Position numbers and translations under genes: made by a program | Notes under the pieces: model-generated | Told to the model about the DNA's origin: nothing | The model's database searches: none | Seen by the model: the letters and a program-made list of their open reading frames with translations, nothing else | From: Meiothermus granaticius NBRC 107808 | GTDB lineage: Bacteria; Deinococcota; Deinococci; Deinococcales; Thermaceae | Direction: 5' to 3' | DNA: 64,000 nucleotides | Assembly: GCF_003574355.1 (NCBI RefSeq) | Contig: NZ_QWLB01000011.1 | Coordinates: 1 to 64,000, forward strand | Part shown: positions 42,003-52,216 of the stretch, in pieces | How the letters are laid out: each line of letters starts with the position of its first letter | How positions within the stretch are numbered: position 1 is the first letter of the stretch

Positions 42003-42070
42003 AGCCGGGTTCTTTTTAGAGCAAGGGAGGTGAGGCTTGGCTGCCCCACCTCCCAGGAAAGGCCTGCGGT

Positions 42071-42451
42071 TTACTTGAAGCTGAAGGCCCCGTTCTGGCT
42101 TTGGTAGGTGATGGTGGATTTGCCGGCGTTGCTCAAGCTGCTCGCGGTGATGGTGAAGTCGTTGTTGTTGTTGGTAAAGGTAATGGTGCAGCTGCCAGGA
42201 GTGATTGCAGCCGGGACAGCAGCCCCGGGGTTGGCCAGAGCGCAGGTGTTCATGCCAGTGGGCAGAGCGCCGGTGGAGGGGTCACGCTGGGCCTCCAACT
42301 GGGTGGCTACGTTGCGCACGTAGGCCTGGGCGGCGGTCAGGTTGGCCCGCTGGCGAGCCGAGAGCAGGTTGGGAATCAGCACCGCGGCCAGGATGGCGAT
42401 GATGGCGATCACGATCAACAGCTCGATCAGGGTAAAGCCTTGCTTCTTCAT
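42071..42451 (-). CDS. Type IV pilin-like protein (paralogue)
   Basis: A 126-residue prepilin: leader MKKQG, then FTLIELLIVIAIIAILAAVLI, an ARQRANLTAAQAYVRNVATQ helix extension (shared with its paralogue), two Cys (NTCALAN near 69, PGSCTITF near 87) and a C-terminus TYQSQNGAFSF. A good ribosome site (AAGGAGAACC) precedes the ATG at 42451. A TATACT box at 42572-42577 (minus) could be its promoter, giving a leader of about 115 bases. The pair probably arose by tandem duplication. The 270-base gap upstream to 42721 holds that box and the Uma2 promoter and nothing else I recognise. Confidence 0.92.
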   Translation of the reverse strand: MKKQGFTLIELLIVIAIIAILAAVLIPNLLSARQRANLTAAQAYVRNVATQLEAQRDPSTGALPTGMNTCALANPGAAVPAAITPGSCTITFTNNNNDFTITASSLSNAGKSTITYQSQNGAFSFK

Positions 42452-42687
42452 GGTTCTCCTTGGGCTCCGCGCGAGATGATTTATATGGGCGCGGTATTGC
42501 GGTAGTGCTAAAGAGGGCTTCGGGCCGGTTTGCCTATGGTGGGGCCGGGCTCTTCCCGACCTCCGAGGATGAGTATAGCCTGGGGACTTCAGGGGCGATG
42601 CGGCAAATAACCCAACTTGGGGCCTCCGGCGTTACAGCGTCTTAATCTTCGGTCACGGGTGTAAGTTATGCCCTCCAGGAAGGCGGT

Positions 42688-42715
42688 TTGACATGGCCTC
42701 AGGCCTGGCTAGACT
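42688..42715 (+). promoter_or_regulatory. Promoter of the Uma2-family gene
   Basis: A consensus -35 TTGACA (42688-42693), a 16-base spacer and TAGACT (42710-42715) end 6 bases before the ATG, a leaderless arrangement. Confidence 0.65.
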
Positions 42716-42721
42716 GAGGAC

Positions 42722-43309
42722 ATGAGCCTCGCTAAGGTCTTGAAGCCGGTGAGCTTCGAGGAGTACCTGGCCTTTGAGGAGAAGGCCCAGACCAAGCACG
42801 AGCTGGTGGACGGGATCCTCTACGCGATGGCGGGGGCCAGCGACCGGCACAATCGGGTGCTCATGAACATCGCCGGGCATCTTTGGCAGGCTGCGCGGAA
42901 AGGGCCGTGCCGGGTGTATGCAAACGACATGAAGCTCAAGGTAGACCGGCTTACCGGCTACTACCCCGATGTGATGGTGGTCTGCGACCCAGATGACAAC
43001 GAGACCTATTACAAAAAGTCTCCGTGCCTGATTGTGGAGGTGCTCTCCAAAGGCACCGAAGGCTCCGACCGGCGCGAAAAGCTGCACAAGTATCGGAAGA
43101 TGGCCAGCCTCAAAGCGTACATCCTGGTGGACTCGCTCTCGCGCAGGGTCGAGGGCTACTACCGCGAGGGCAAGCGGTGGCTCTACCTGGATGTGGCGGG
43201 GGAGGGCCGCTTCCCGGTGCCCTGCCCAGAGATGGAGCTCAGCCTAGACGAAGTGTATGAGGGCTTGGAGGTGCCGCTCGAGCGCCCCGATCCCGAGTTT
43301 CAGGCTTGA
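42722..43309 (+). CDS. Uma2-family (DUF820) putative endonuclease
   Basis: A 195-residue protein of the Uma2/DUF820 family with a PD-(D/E)xK-like fold. Landmarks are SFEEYLAFEEKAQTKHELVDG (start region, Glu-Leu-Val-Asp-Gly near residue 24-31), YYPDVMVVC near 78 (Asp), and CLIVEVLSKGTEGSDRREKLHKY near 100-122 (Glu-x-x and RxxK/HKY). The family is multi-copy in Thermales and cyanobacteria; members are often called Uma2 endonucleases but the function is not proved. The tRNA-Ala promoter overlaps its stop codon. Confidence 0.88.
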   Translation: MSLAKVLKPVSFEEYLAFEEKAQTKHELVDGILYAMAGASDRHNRVLMNIAGHLWQAARKGPCRVYANDMKLKVDRLTGYYPDVMVVCDPDDNETYYKKSPCLIVEVLSKGTEGSDRREKLHKYRKMASLKAYILVDSLSRRVEGYYREGKRWLYLDVAGEGRFPVPCPEMELSLDEVYEGLEVPLERPDPEFQA

Positions 43310-43334
43310 CAACCCCCAGCAGGGCCGCTAACAT
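43306..43334 (+). promoter_or_regulatory. tRNA-Ala promoter
   Basis: A perfect -35 TTGACA (43306-43311), 17-base spacer and TAACAT (43329-43334) start transcription about 10 bases before the tRNA. The -35 overlaps the stop codon of the preceding gene. Confidence 0.75.
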
Positions 43335-43349
43335 TACCTTTGCTGTTTG

Positions 43350-43426
<77 letters not shown>

Positions 43427-43432
43427 CCTCAT

Positions 43433-43460
43433 AAAAACTCCGGTGCAAGCCGGGGTTTTT
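43433..43460 (+). terminator. Terminator after tRNA-Ala
   Basis: AAAAACTCCGG pairs with CCGGGGTTTTT (one G-U), with a run of T following. It lies 6 bases after the tRNA and separates it from the ribosomal protein operon. Confidence 0.8.
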
Positions 43461-43470
43461 CTCTTTGGGC

Positions 43471-43499
43471 TTGAAGGATCTCCCGGCAGCCGCTATAGT
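43471..43499 (+). promoter_or_regulatory. Promoter of the rplU-rpmA operon
   Basis: TTGAAG (43471-43476), a 17-base spacer and TATAGT (43494-43499) would start a transcript near 43506, leaving a leader of about 75 bases before rplU. Confidence 0.6.
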
Positions 43500-43527
43500 G
43501 GTCAGTTGGCTGGGTTGAAAGGCCCGA

Positions 43528-43563
43528 GCCGCTGGTTTCGATTGCTATAGCATCCCCAGCGGC
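43528..43563 (+). promoter_or_regulatory. Leader hairpin before rplU
   Basis: GCCGCTGG and CCAGCGGC form a perfect 8-bp stem around a 20-base AT-richer loop, ending 18 bases before the rplU ATG. A role in L21 autoregulation is possible, but no known leader motif was recognised. Confidence 0.4.
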
Positions 43564-43581
43564 GACCCTTACGGAGTGATT

Positions 43582-43887
43582 ATGTTTGCGATCATCAAAA
43601 CAGGTGGAAAGCAGTACCGCGCCGAGGCTGGGGCCAAGCTGCGGGTGGAGAAGCTCGAGGCCAACCCCGGCGAGACCGTGGAGTTCGATGCCCTGATGCT
43701 GGGCGGAGAAAAAACGGTCTGGGGTACCCCCACGGTTCCTGGGGCCAAGGTGGTGGCCGAGGTGCTGGGGCAGGGCAAGGGCAAGAAGGTCATCGTGGCC
43801 AAGTTCAAGGCCAAGATCCACTACCGCCGTAAGAAGGGCCACCGTCAGCCCTACACCGAAATTTTGGTCAAGGAGATCCGCGCCTAG
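43582..43887 (+). CDS. rplU: 50S ribosomal protein L21
   Basis: A 101-residue protein starting MFAIIKTGGKQYRAEAGAKLRVEKL, with VVAEVLGQGKGKKVIVAKFKAKIHYRRKKGHRQPYTEI (in parts) at the C-terminus, diagnostic of L21, which binds 23S rRNA. ATG 43582 has CGGAG 5-7 bases upstream; the GTG two codons earlier overlaps that site. It is the first gene of rplU-rpmA, with 19 bases to rpmA. Confidence 0.97.
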   Translation: MFAIIKTGGKQYRAEAGAKLRVEKLEANPGETVEFDALMLGGEKTVWGTPTVPGAKVVAEVLGQGKGKKVIVAKFKAKIHYRRKKGHRQPYTEILVKEIRA

Positions 43888-43906
43888 CCTATAGGGGGCG
43901 ATTGAT

Positions 43907-44182
43907 ATGGCACATAAAAAAGGTTTAGGTTCGACCAAGAACGGGCGCGACTCTCAGTCCAAGCGGTTGGGGGTCAAGCGCTTCGAGGGGCAGCAGGTGT
44001 TGGCGGGGAATGTGTTGGTGCGCCAGCGAGGCACCAAGTTCAAGGCTGGGGAAGGGGTGGGGATGGGCCGCGACTTCACCCTGTTTGCCCTGACCGATGG
44101 AGTGGTGGCCTTTCGGGACAAGGGCCGGATGGGCCGCTATGTGACCGTGAAGGCCGCTGAGCCCGCTGCTGCCAGCGACTAA
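43907..44182 (+). CDS. rpmA: 50S ribosomal protein L27
   Basis: A 91-residue basic protein starting [29 protein letters not shown] (typical L27 start; the N-terminal tail reaches the peptidyl-transferase centre). [25 protein letters not shown] follows. No Firmicutes-type N-terminal extension needing Prp cleavage is present, consistent with the absence of a ysxB gene between rplU and rpmA. Confidence 0.97.
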   Translation: MAHKKGLGSTKNGRDSQSKRLGVKRFEGQQVLAGNVLVRQRGTKFKAGEGVGMGRDFTLFALTDGVVAFRDKGRMGRYVTVKAAEPAAASD

Positions 44183-44189
44183 TCCAGCC

Positions 44190-44245
44190 AAAGGCCGAAA
44201 GCCGAGGCGAGAGGCCCCTGGGCCGCGCACCTGCCTTCGGCCTTT
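44190..44245 (+). terminator. Long hairpin between rpmA and obgE
   Basis: AAAGGCCGAA (44190-44199) and TTCGGCCTTT (44236-44245) pair perfectly over 10 bases, with a G/C-rich 36-base region between them. The 3' arm ends in TTTATCTT. It may be a partial terminator that lowers obgE relative to the ribosomal genes, or an mRNA processing structure. Confidence 0.5.
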
Positions 44246-44257
44246 ATCTTTGAGCGT

Positions 44258-45508
44258 ATGTTTCGCGATACCCTAGAAATTAGCGTCACCGCCGGAAATG
44301 GCGGTGACGGCAGCATTAGCTTTCGCCGGGAGCGCTACATTGCCAAAGGGGGGCCGGATGGTGGCGATGGGGGCCGAGGCGGCTCGGTAATCCTGCGGGC
44401 GCTGGGCCAGGTTGACTCGCTTTCTACCCTGTCTAAACGGGTGTACAAGGCCGAAAAGGGGGAGCATGGCCTGGGCAAGGGGATGTATGGCCGCGACGGT
44501 AAAGATCTGGTGGTAGAGGTGCCTCGAGGCACTCGAGTCTTTGACGCCGCCACCGGTGAACTGCTGGCCGACTTGATTGAAGAGGGGCAGACCTTTGTGG
44601 CCGCCCGGGGTGGGGAGGGTGGACGGGGTAACCTGCACTTCGTCACCCCCACCCGTCAGGGCCCGCGCTTTGCTGAGGCGGGTGAGCTGGGGGAAAAGCG
44701 CAGGCTACGCCTCGAGCTGATGCTTCTGGCCGATGTGGGGCTGGTGGGGTACCCCAACGCCGGTAAGAGCAGCCTGCTGGCGGCGCTGACCGCAGCCCAT
44801 CCCAAGATCGCCAACTACCCCTTCACCACCCTGGCCCCGCAGCTTGGGGTGATCGAGCGGGAGGACCGGCGGATCACCATGGCCGATATCCCCGGCATCA
44901 TCGAGGGGGCCGCACAGGGGAAAGGGTTGGGGCTGGAGTTCCTGCGACACATCGCCCGGACCCGGGTGCTGCTCTATGTGCTGGACGCCAGCCAGGAGCC
45001 CCGGGCGACCCTCGAGCTGCTGCGGTCTGAACTGCGCTCCTATGACCCTCAACTGCTGAGCCGCCCATCGGTGATCGCCCTCAACAAGGCCGATCTGTTG
45101 GAGCCTGGGGAACTACAGGAGCGTATCGCGGAGCTGACCGGGTTTGGCCTGCCGGTGTTGGCGGTCTCGGCCACCCAAGGCCAGGGGTTGCCCGAGCTGG
45201 TCGGGGTGTTGTTCTCATTGGTTGAGGCGGCCCCCAAACCCCGGCTCGAGGCGCCGGTGCCCCAGCCGCCCGAGGCCGACTATGTCAAGGTGACCGAGGT
45301 CGAGGAGGGGGTTTATGAGCTCGAGGCCCCTCAGCTTCAGCGCCACCTGAGCCGGCTCAAAGGCGATGTGTTCGAGGCCAGCGGCTACCTGCAGGATCTG
45401 TTCAAGCGCTACCGCATTGAGGCGGTGCTCAAAAGGCATGGGGTGCGTGCGGGGGATACCGTTCGCTTGGGGGATCAGGAGTTCGAGTATATTCCTGAGG
45501 TGGACTAG
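44258..45508 (+). CDS. obgE: GTPase ObgE/CgtA
   Basis: A 416-residue GTPase involved in 50S subunit maturation and stress control. Residues 1-157 form the Gly-rich Obg domain ([27 protein letters not shown] as repeated GG motifs). The G domain has G1 [11 protein letters not shown] near 164, G3 DIPGIIEGA near 210, and G4 LNKADL near 276. The C-terminal OCT domain is seen at about 345-410. The rplU-rpmA-obg order is widely conserved. Confidence 0.96.
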   Translation: MFRDTLEISVTAGNGGDGSISFRRERYIAKGGPDGGDGGRGGSVILRALGQVDSLSTLSKRVYKAEKGEHGLGKGMYGRDGKDLVVEVPRGTRVFDAATGELLADLIEEGQTFVAARGGEGGRGNLHFVTPTRQGPRFAEAGELGEKRRLRLELMLLADVGLVGYPNAGKSSLLAALTAAHPKIANYPFTTLAPQLGVIEREDRRITMADIPGIIEGAAQGKGLGLEFLRHIARTRVLLYVLDASQEPRATLELLRSELRSYDPQLLSRPSVIALNKADLLEPGELQERIAELTGFGLPVLAVSATQGQGLPELVGVLFSLVEAAPKPRLEAPVPQPPEADYVKVTEVEEGVYELEAPQLQRHLSRLKGDVFEASGYLQDLFKRYRIEAVLKRHGVRAGDTVRLGDQEFEYIPEVD

Positions 45509-45558
45509 GCCCGCACAAGCTCGGGGGCTTGAGGGCCGGAATGGGGAGGATGGGCGCG

Positions 45559-46131
45559 ATGCGACTGGGGATATTCGGCGGCTCCTTTGACCCCATTCAC
45601 AACGGCCATCTGCTGGTGGCTTCGGAGGCCAGTGAAGCGCTGAGGCTGGAGCGGGTGCTGTTTATCACCACCGCTCGCCCCACCCACAAAACCCCCATCG
45701 CCCCGCCGGAGGCCCGCCATGAAATGACGGTGCTGGCCACCGCCGACGATGAGCGGCTGGTGGCCAGCCGCTTAGAGCTGGACCGCCCAGGCCCCAGCTA
45801 CACGGTGGACACCCTGGAGGGACTCCATCGGGGGTGGCCCCCCCCCCTCGAGCTGTTTTTCATCACCGGGGCAGACGCCTACAACGACGTGAACACCTGG
45901 CACCAGGCCGAGCGGCTGACCGAGCTGGCTCAGCTGGTGGCGGTGACCCGTCCAGGGTATACCTACCGGATGGATCCCTTTTTCTCCAGCCGGGTGCACA
46001 CCCTCGAGATCCCCGGTTTGGAAATTTCCAGCAGTATGATACGCTCCCGTTTACGAGAAGGCCAGGGCATCCGCTACCTGGTGCCCCGGTTGGTGGAGGA
46101 ATACATTGTCAAACACCGTCTCTACCGCTGA
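45559..46131 (+). CDS. nadD: Nicotinate-nucleotide adenylyltransferase NadD
   Basis: A 190-residue nucleotidyltransferase that makes deamido-NAD from NaMN and ATP. It starts MRLGIFGGSFDPIHNGHLLVA, containing GSFDPxHxGH, and has SSSMIRSRLREGQGIRYLVP near 160-180 (the SxTxxR-type motif). The ATG at 45559 has GGGGAGGA 8 bases upstream and gives the motif at the usual position. The 3' end overlaps yqeK by 26 bases. Confidence 0.95.
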   Translation: MRLGIFGGSFDPIHNGHLLVASEASEALRLERVLFITTARPTHKTPIAPPEARHEMTVLATADDERLVASRLELDRPGPSYTVDTLEGLHRGWPPPLELFFITGADAYNDVNTWHQAERLTELAQLVAVTRPGYTYRMDPFFSSRVHTLEIPGLEISSSMIRSRLREGQGIRYLVPRLVEEYIVKHRLYR

Positions 46132-46672
46132 GCTGTTGCAGCAGGTGCAGCAGCGGGTAAGCCCGAACCGCTTTGCGCACATCTTGCGGGTAGCGGATCT
46201 GGCCCTGGAGATTGCTCGGGCCAATGGCCTCGATGAAGAGAAAACCTACCTAGCGGCGATTCTGCACGATGCGGCCCGGGATATGAGCCCTGAGGAGCTG
46301 ATCGAGCAGGCCCCTCCGGAAAACGAGGTGGAGCGCAGCCACCCGCTGGCCCTGCACGGTCGGGTCTCGAGGCGGCTGGCCGAGGGGTGGGGGGTACACG
46401 ACCCAGAGGTGCTCGAGGCCATCGAGGGGCATGTGTACGGGGTGAACCCGGCCCACCAGATTGGCATGGCGGTCTATGTGGCCGACAGCAGTGAGCCGGG
46501 GCGTGGGGTTAACGAGGACATCCGCGAGCTGGCCTTGAAGGGGGCGTTGCTCGAGGCCTATCAGCGGGCCGTGGTCAGCAAGGTTACCTATCTGCAGGGG
46601 AAAGGCATCACCCCGCACCCGCGCACCGTGGAAGCCTACCGCCGGCTCAAGAATGGAACGGGTTCCCACTGA
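46106..46672 (+). CDS. yqeK: YqeK-family HD hydrolase
   Basis: A 188-residue HD-domain protein: RFAHILRVADLALEIA near residue 22, AAILHDAARDMSPEEL near 49 (HD), HPLALHG near 77, EAIEGHVYGVNP near 102 and YVADSSEPGRG near 122. YqeK hydrolyses diadenosine tetraphosphate in several bacteria. The TTG start at 46106 has GGAGG 8 bases upstream and lies inside nadD. The rsfS gene that often follows yqeK is absent here: gpmA is convergent. Confidence 0.92.
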   Translation: MSNTVSTAELLQQVQQRVSPNRFAHILRVADLALEIARANGLDEEKTYLAAILHDAARDMSPEELIEQAPPENEVERSHPLALHGRVSRRLAEGWGVHDPEVLEAIEGHVYGVNPAHQIGMAVYVADSSEPGRGVNEDIRELALKGALLEAYQRAVVSKVTYLQGKGITPHPRTVEAYRRLKNGTGSH

Positions 46673-46712
46673 GGGCCAAGCCGGAGCAGCGACCTAAGGT
46701 TAGGCCGGTGAC

Positions 46713-47459
46713 CTACCGGGCCTTGCCTTGGTTGGCCACGGCCTGCATTTGTTTGGCTACCTCTTCGGGGTCCCCTAGGTAGTAATGGCGCAGGGGCTCG
46801 AGGTGCGCGTTGAGCTCGTAGACCAGCGGGATGCCGGTGGGGATGTTGAGGCCCACGATCTCCTCATCGGAGATCCCATCCAGGTACTTGATGAGTGCCC
46901 GCAGGCTGTTGCCGTGAGCCACAATCAACACCCGTTTGCCCTCGCGCACCGCGGGGGCAATGGTGTCTTGCCAATAGGGCAGGAAGCGGGCCACGGTATC
47001 GGCCAGGCACTCGGTGAGGGGCAGGGTGTGGCGGTCTAGGTGGGCGTAGCGTGGGTCGTGACCTGGATAACGGGGATCCGAGGGCTCCAGGGCGGGGGGC
47101 CGGATGCTGTAGCTGCGGCGCCACTCGAGCACCTGTTGCTCGCCGTACTTGGCCGCGGTCTCGGCCTTGTTCAGCCCTTGCAGGGCCCCGTAGTGCCGCT
47201 CGTTGAGCCGCCAGGAGGGGTGTACGGGAATCCAAAGCTGATCGAGCTCCTCGAGGGTGATCCAGAGGGTTTTCAGGGCCCGCTTGAGCACCGAGGTGTA
47301 GGCCACATCGAAGGTGTATTGCCCCTCGCGCAGCAGCCGCCCGGCTTCGTGAGCCTCAGCGACCCCCCGCTCGGTTAGGTCTACGTCGGTCCAGCCGGTG
47401 AAACGGTTTTCTTGATTCCAGGTGCTTTCTCCGTGCCGCAGCAGTACGATTTTGTGCAT
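46713..47459 (-). CDS. gpmA: 2,3-bisphosphoglycerate-dependent phosphoglycerate mutase
   Basis: A 248-residue glycolytic enzyme interconverting 3- and 2-phosphoglycerate. It has the RHG motif [19 protein letters not shown] (about 5-23), [19 protein letters not shown] near 87, and the second catalytic His in [19 protein letters not shown] near 185. The start at 47459 has a TTGGAGG ribosome site. In-frame codons upstream run into the bamA promoter region and were excluded. It is divergent from bamA. Confidence 0.96.
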   Translation of the reverse strand: MHKIVLLRHGESTWNQENRFTGWTDVDLTERGVAEAHEAGRLLREGQYTFDVAYTSVLKRALKTLWITLEELDQLWIPVHPSWRLNERHYGALQGLNKAETAAKYGEQQVLEWRRSYSIRPPALEPSDPRYPGHDPRYAHLDRHTLPLTECLADTVARFLPYWQDTIAPAVREGKRVLIVAHGNSLRALIKYLDGISDEEIVGLNIPTGIPLVYELNAHLEPLRHYYLGDPEEVAKQMQAVANQGKAR

Positions 47460-47546
47460 GTCTATAGCCTCCAACCTCATATAGGGTACTACAGGCTTTT
47501 GCTCCCTCTCACACCGCGTTCACCAGAGTTCAATACTGTTGAAGCC

Positions 47547-49991
47547 ATGAAGCGATTATCCTCGCTGCTGCTACTCGTGTGCTTTGCCTTCGCAGCGCCG
47601 ATTCAAGAGGTCGAGGTGCGCGGGGCTGATCCCGTGCTCCAGGCCCTTGCCCGCATTGCCCTGCCCTTTGGGGTGGGTGACGAGCCGGGGGATCTAGCCC
47701 AGGCTAAAGCCGCGGTGCTGGCGACCGGGTATTTTAAAGACGTCAAGGTGAGCCTCGAGGGTCAAAAACTGATTGTCGAGGTAACCCCCAACCCGCCCAT
47801 CGTCAAGGTCTCCACCAACTCCAAAGCCTTTCCGCCCGACGCGGTGCTCAGGTATCTCGAGACCGAGCAGGCCATCGGAGTGGGCTCGACCTTCAACGCC
47901 AAGAAAGCCACTGAGGCTGCGGATGCCCTGGCGCAGATTTACCGAAACCAGGGTTTCCCCTTCGTTCCCACCATCACCCCCGAGGCCAAGGACACCCCTC
48001 AGGGGGTGGAGCTGAACTTCAATGTGAACGAGAGCCCCGAGGTCAAAAGCGTCCAGGTGGCCAACCCCACCTATGTGCCCAAAGACAAGGTGGAAGGGCT
48101 GTTGCAGAACATTCCCGAGAACGGCAAGTTCAGCTTTGAGCGCTTCCGCAGCGCGGTACAGCAGGTCGGGGAGATCTATGCCAACGCCGGGTTTCGGGGC
48201 AGCGGGGTGGATCTGGCCAAAACGGCGCTCGAGGACGGGGTCCTCAAGGTGGCTTTTAAAGAGTTGAAGATCGCTGAGATCAACGCTCCAGACCTCAATA
48301 TCAGCTCGCTGGGCCTCAAGGTGGGTGATCCCTTTAACGTAGACCAGATCCTAGACGGGGTGAACGCCCTGTCCAAGCAGATTGGCCGGGTGGTCAACTT
48401 TACCCCCGAGCCGGTCGGCGAGGATGGGGTGCGGCTGACCTTCCAGGCTGGAGCACAGCGCTACGGCACCATCAACAAGGTAGTGATCGAAGGGAATACC
48501 GCAATCCCCAGTGAACAGATCCTCTCCGTGTTACGGCTCAAGCCTGGGGACGAGTACAACCCCACCCTGGCCCAAGAAGACTTCGCCCGTATCCTGCGCC
48601 TGTACCGGGACGCGGGCTATGACCTGGTGCAGCAACCCAGTCCCAGCTTTGATAACGGAACCTATACCCAGCGGATCACTGAGCTGCACATCGCAGGCTA
48701 CCGCATAGACCCACCCCTGACCCGTACCCAACCGGAGGTGGTGCTTCGTGAGCTGCCCAAACCGGGAACCCTGCTCTCGGTCCCGGCGCTGCGGCAGGGG
48801 ATCTCCAACCTCTTGCGTACCGGTCTATTCTCTGAACCCCCTACCGTAACCTTCCAGGGCACCGACCAGCCTGGACAAATTACGGTGGTGCTGAGCCTCA
48901 AGGAAGCCCGAACCGGTACCTTTCAGCCGGCGATTGGCTGGAGCAGCACCACGGGCTGGGAAGGCAGCTTTGGGGTGAACGATATTAACCTCTGGGGGCT
49001 GGCCCACCAGTACAACATCACCATAGGGGCTAACCCCAACCCCACCGGACAGCTCTTCACCTTCAGCGCTTCCTACACCATACCCTGGCTCTACACCGAT
49101 TTCGCCGACCTCAAGGAGGTTAAAACCTCGCTGACCTTCGGTGTTTACAGCAGCCTTAATCCCAACATTACCCTTTACGACGCCAACAACAACAACACCG
49201 GTTGGCAGTACACCGAGCGGCGCACCGGCTTCCGAATCAGCGCCAGCCGCCCTTGGTCGGCGAGCTTGCCCAAACTCCTCATAGGGGCTGGGTTTGGCTA
49301 TGAGTACGTTACCGACTTCCTCCAGTCCCGCACCGATGTGCAGATCGGCCAGCCCTTCCAGGATGCGGCCCAGGCCCTCCTGCCCAATAGCTATGGCAGC
49401 TTGAGCCTTAACCTTTCGGCCACCTACTCGGATGTGGATCGGCCCGACTTCCCCACCCAGGGGTTCTCGGTGGGGGTCAGCACCGGTTATGGCCTCACCT
49501 TCCCCAGCGGAAGCGCGCCAACTCAGTACGTGCCGGTAGTGATTACGGGAAAGACCTATTTCCGCCTGGACCAGGCGGCGCGGCAGGCTATAGCGGTACG
49601 GCTTTCGCTGGGTACCATTTTGGGGACCGCCCAGGATAGCCAGAAGTTTAGCTTGGGCGGCAATAGTTCCGACATCACCACCCTGCGGGGCTATGATCCT
49701 CGCTTCCTGGACAAGGGGACCTCGCTTGTATCCGGGACGGTCGAATACGGCTATGACTTTGGCCTTAACCCCCAGGGTGGAACCAATCTCTACGGTTTTG
49801 TGTTCACTGATTTTGGCCGCATTTGGCCGGCGACGACCCAGCCGGATGCTTTCTATCTGGGGGCTGGGGTAGGGGTTCAGCTTAACCTTGACTTGCTGGG
49901 GGCGGTGCTGCCGCCGCTGCGCATAGATTATGGGTTTAGCCAGAGAAATCCCACCGGCAAACTGAGCTTGCGCTTGGGGGTCTCCTACTAG
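47547..49991 (+). CDS. bamA: Outer-membrane assembly factor BamA (Omp85/TtoA type)
   Basis: An 814-residue outer-membrane protein with a signal peptide (MKRLSSLLLLVCFAFAAP). About five POTRA domains follow (residues about 20-420; for example VVIEGNTAIPSEQILSVL near 311), then a D15 surface-antigen beta-barrel (about 430-814) ending with an aromatic C-terminus (LRLGVSY). It inserts beta-barrel proteins into the outer membrane; the Thermus homologue is known as TtoA/Omp85. Upstream in-frame codons overlap gpmA and were excluded. The start has no ribosome site, but an AATACT box lies 9 bases before it. Confidence 0.95.
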   Translation: MKRLSSLLLLVCFAFAAPIQEVEVRGADPVLQALARIALPFGVGDEPGDLAQAKAAVLATGYFKDVKVSLEGQKLIVEVTPNPPIVKVSTNSKAFPPDAVLRYLETEQAIGVGSTFNAKKATEAADALAQIYRNQGFPFVPTITPEAKDTPQGVELNFNVNESPEVKSVQVANPTYVPKDKVEGLLQNIPENGKFSFERFRSAVQQVGEIYANAGFRGSGVDLAKTALEDGVLKVAFKELKIAEINAPDLNISSLGLKVGDPFNVDQILDGVNALSKQIGRVVNFTPEPVGEDGVRLTFQAGAQRYGTINKVVIEGNTAIPSEQILSVLRLKPGDEYNPTLAQEDFARILRLYRDAGYDLVQQPSPSFDNGTYTQRITELHIAGYRIDPPLTRTQPEVVLRELPKPGTLLSVPALRQGISNLLRTGLFSEPPTVTFQGTDQPGQITVVLSLKEARTGTFQPAIGWSSTTGWEGSFGVNDINLWGLAHQYNITIGANPNPTGQLFTFSASYTIPWLYTDFADLKEVKTSLTFGVYSSLNPNITLYDANNNNTGWQYTERRTGFRISASRPWSASLPKLLIGAGFGYEYVTDFLQSRTDVQIGQPFQDAAQALLPNSYGSLSLNLSATYSDVDRPDFPTQGFSVGVSTGYGLTFPSGSAPTQYVPVVITGKTYFRLDQAARQAIAVRLSLGTILGTAQDSQKFSLGGNSSDITTLRGYDPRFLDKGTSLVSGTVEYGYDFGLNPQGGTNLYGFVFTDFGRIWPATTQPDAFYLGAGVGVQLNLDLLGAVLPPLRIDYGFSQRNPTGKLSLRLGVSY

Positions 49992-50011
49992 GTAGATGGG
50001 GAGCGGCTGCT

Positions 50012-51775
<1,764 letters not shown>

Positions 51776-51790
51776 ACGGATCCCTCAGCC

Positions 51791-52018
51791 TCAAGAGCCT
51801 TTTTCGCTGTCCTCGGCCTCGAGCCGCTTCAACAGCTCCCGCAGTTCCTCCTTGCGCCCTTCGGTTTCCTGGCTGCCGGTGGCGATCAGCAGCCGGATGA
51901 CCTCCGACTTCGAGACCAGCTGCTCGGGGCTGGAAAGCTCGTAGGCCAGCTTGGTTAGGAGGGCATCCTGCTCGTCGCTAATGACCACCTGGAGCCGTTT
52001 TTTCTCTTTCTTCGGCAT
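51791..52018 (-). CDS. Ribbon-helix-helix-like DNA-binding protein
   Basis: A 75-residue protein starting MPKKEKKRLQVVISDEQDALLTKLAYE (basic strand then helix), followed by a second helix (LVSKSEVIRLLIATGSQETEG) and a Glu/Lys-rich coiled tail. The strand-helix-helix order with a basic N-terminus fits RHH/CopG-type regulators. The ATG at 52018 was preferred to a longer frame. It is divergent from murA, and GAGTAT/ATACTC repeats fill the intergenic region, making autoregulation and control of murA likely (inference). Its stop is 15 bases from the convergent rsmF end. Confidence 0.75.
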   Translation of the reverse strand: MPKKEKKRLQVVISDEQDALLTKLAYELSSPEQLVSKSEVIRLLIATGSQETEGRKEELRELLKRLEAEDSEKGS

Positions 52019-52034
52019 AAGAACCCGCGACCCT

Positions 52035-52140
52035 GAGTATGACCCTGCACGAATACTCAAGTGCGCTTATGCCTACACTTTAGCACGGTACGTTTGCGCT
52101 TGACAATGTGGGAGATGCTATTCATACTCAAAGTGAGTAA
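52035..52140. promoter_or_regulatory. murA promoter and repeated GAGTAT/ATACTC operator
   Basis: A consensus promoter for murA is TTGACA (52100-52105), 17 bases, CATACT (52123-52128). Four half-sites occur: GAGTAT 52035-52040, ATACTC 52053-52058, ATACTC 52124-52129 and GAGTAA 52135-52140. The first two form an inverted pair within the region that should carry the regulator's own promoter; the last two overlap the murA -10 and start point. Confidence 0.6.
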
Positions 52141-52216
52141 GATGTGTAAGACTCCAAGGATCACAGGATCTACACATTTTTTGCGGTACGCTGCACCTGG
52201 AGATGATCTCGCCGAT

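Noticed and set aside
42460-42645. A 61-codon plus-strand frame in the pilin-Uma2 gap
   Set aside because: No ribosome site, and it overlaps the probable pilin leader; no protein-like features.
47412-47546. An upstream extension of bamA, giving 859 residues
   Set aside because: It overlaps the divergent gpmA start, and the signal peptide begins only at 47547.
52061-52216. A longer MurA beginning at 52061
   Set aside because: The extra residues cover the TTGACA/CATACT promoter and operator and do not resemble MurA; the family start fits 52217.
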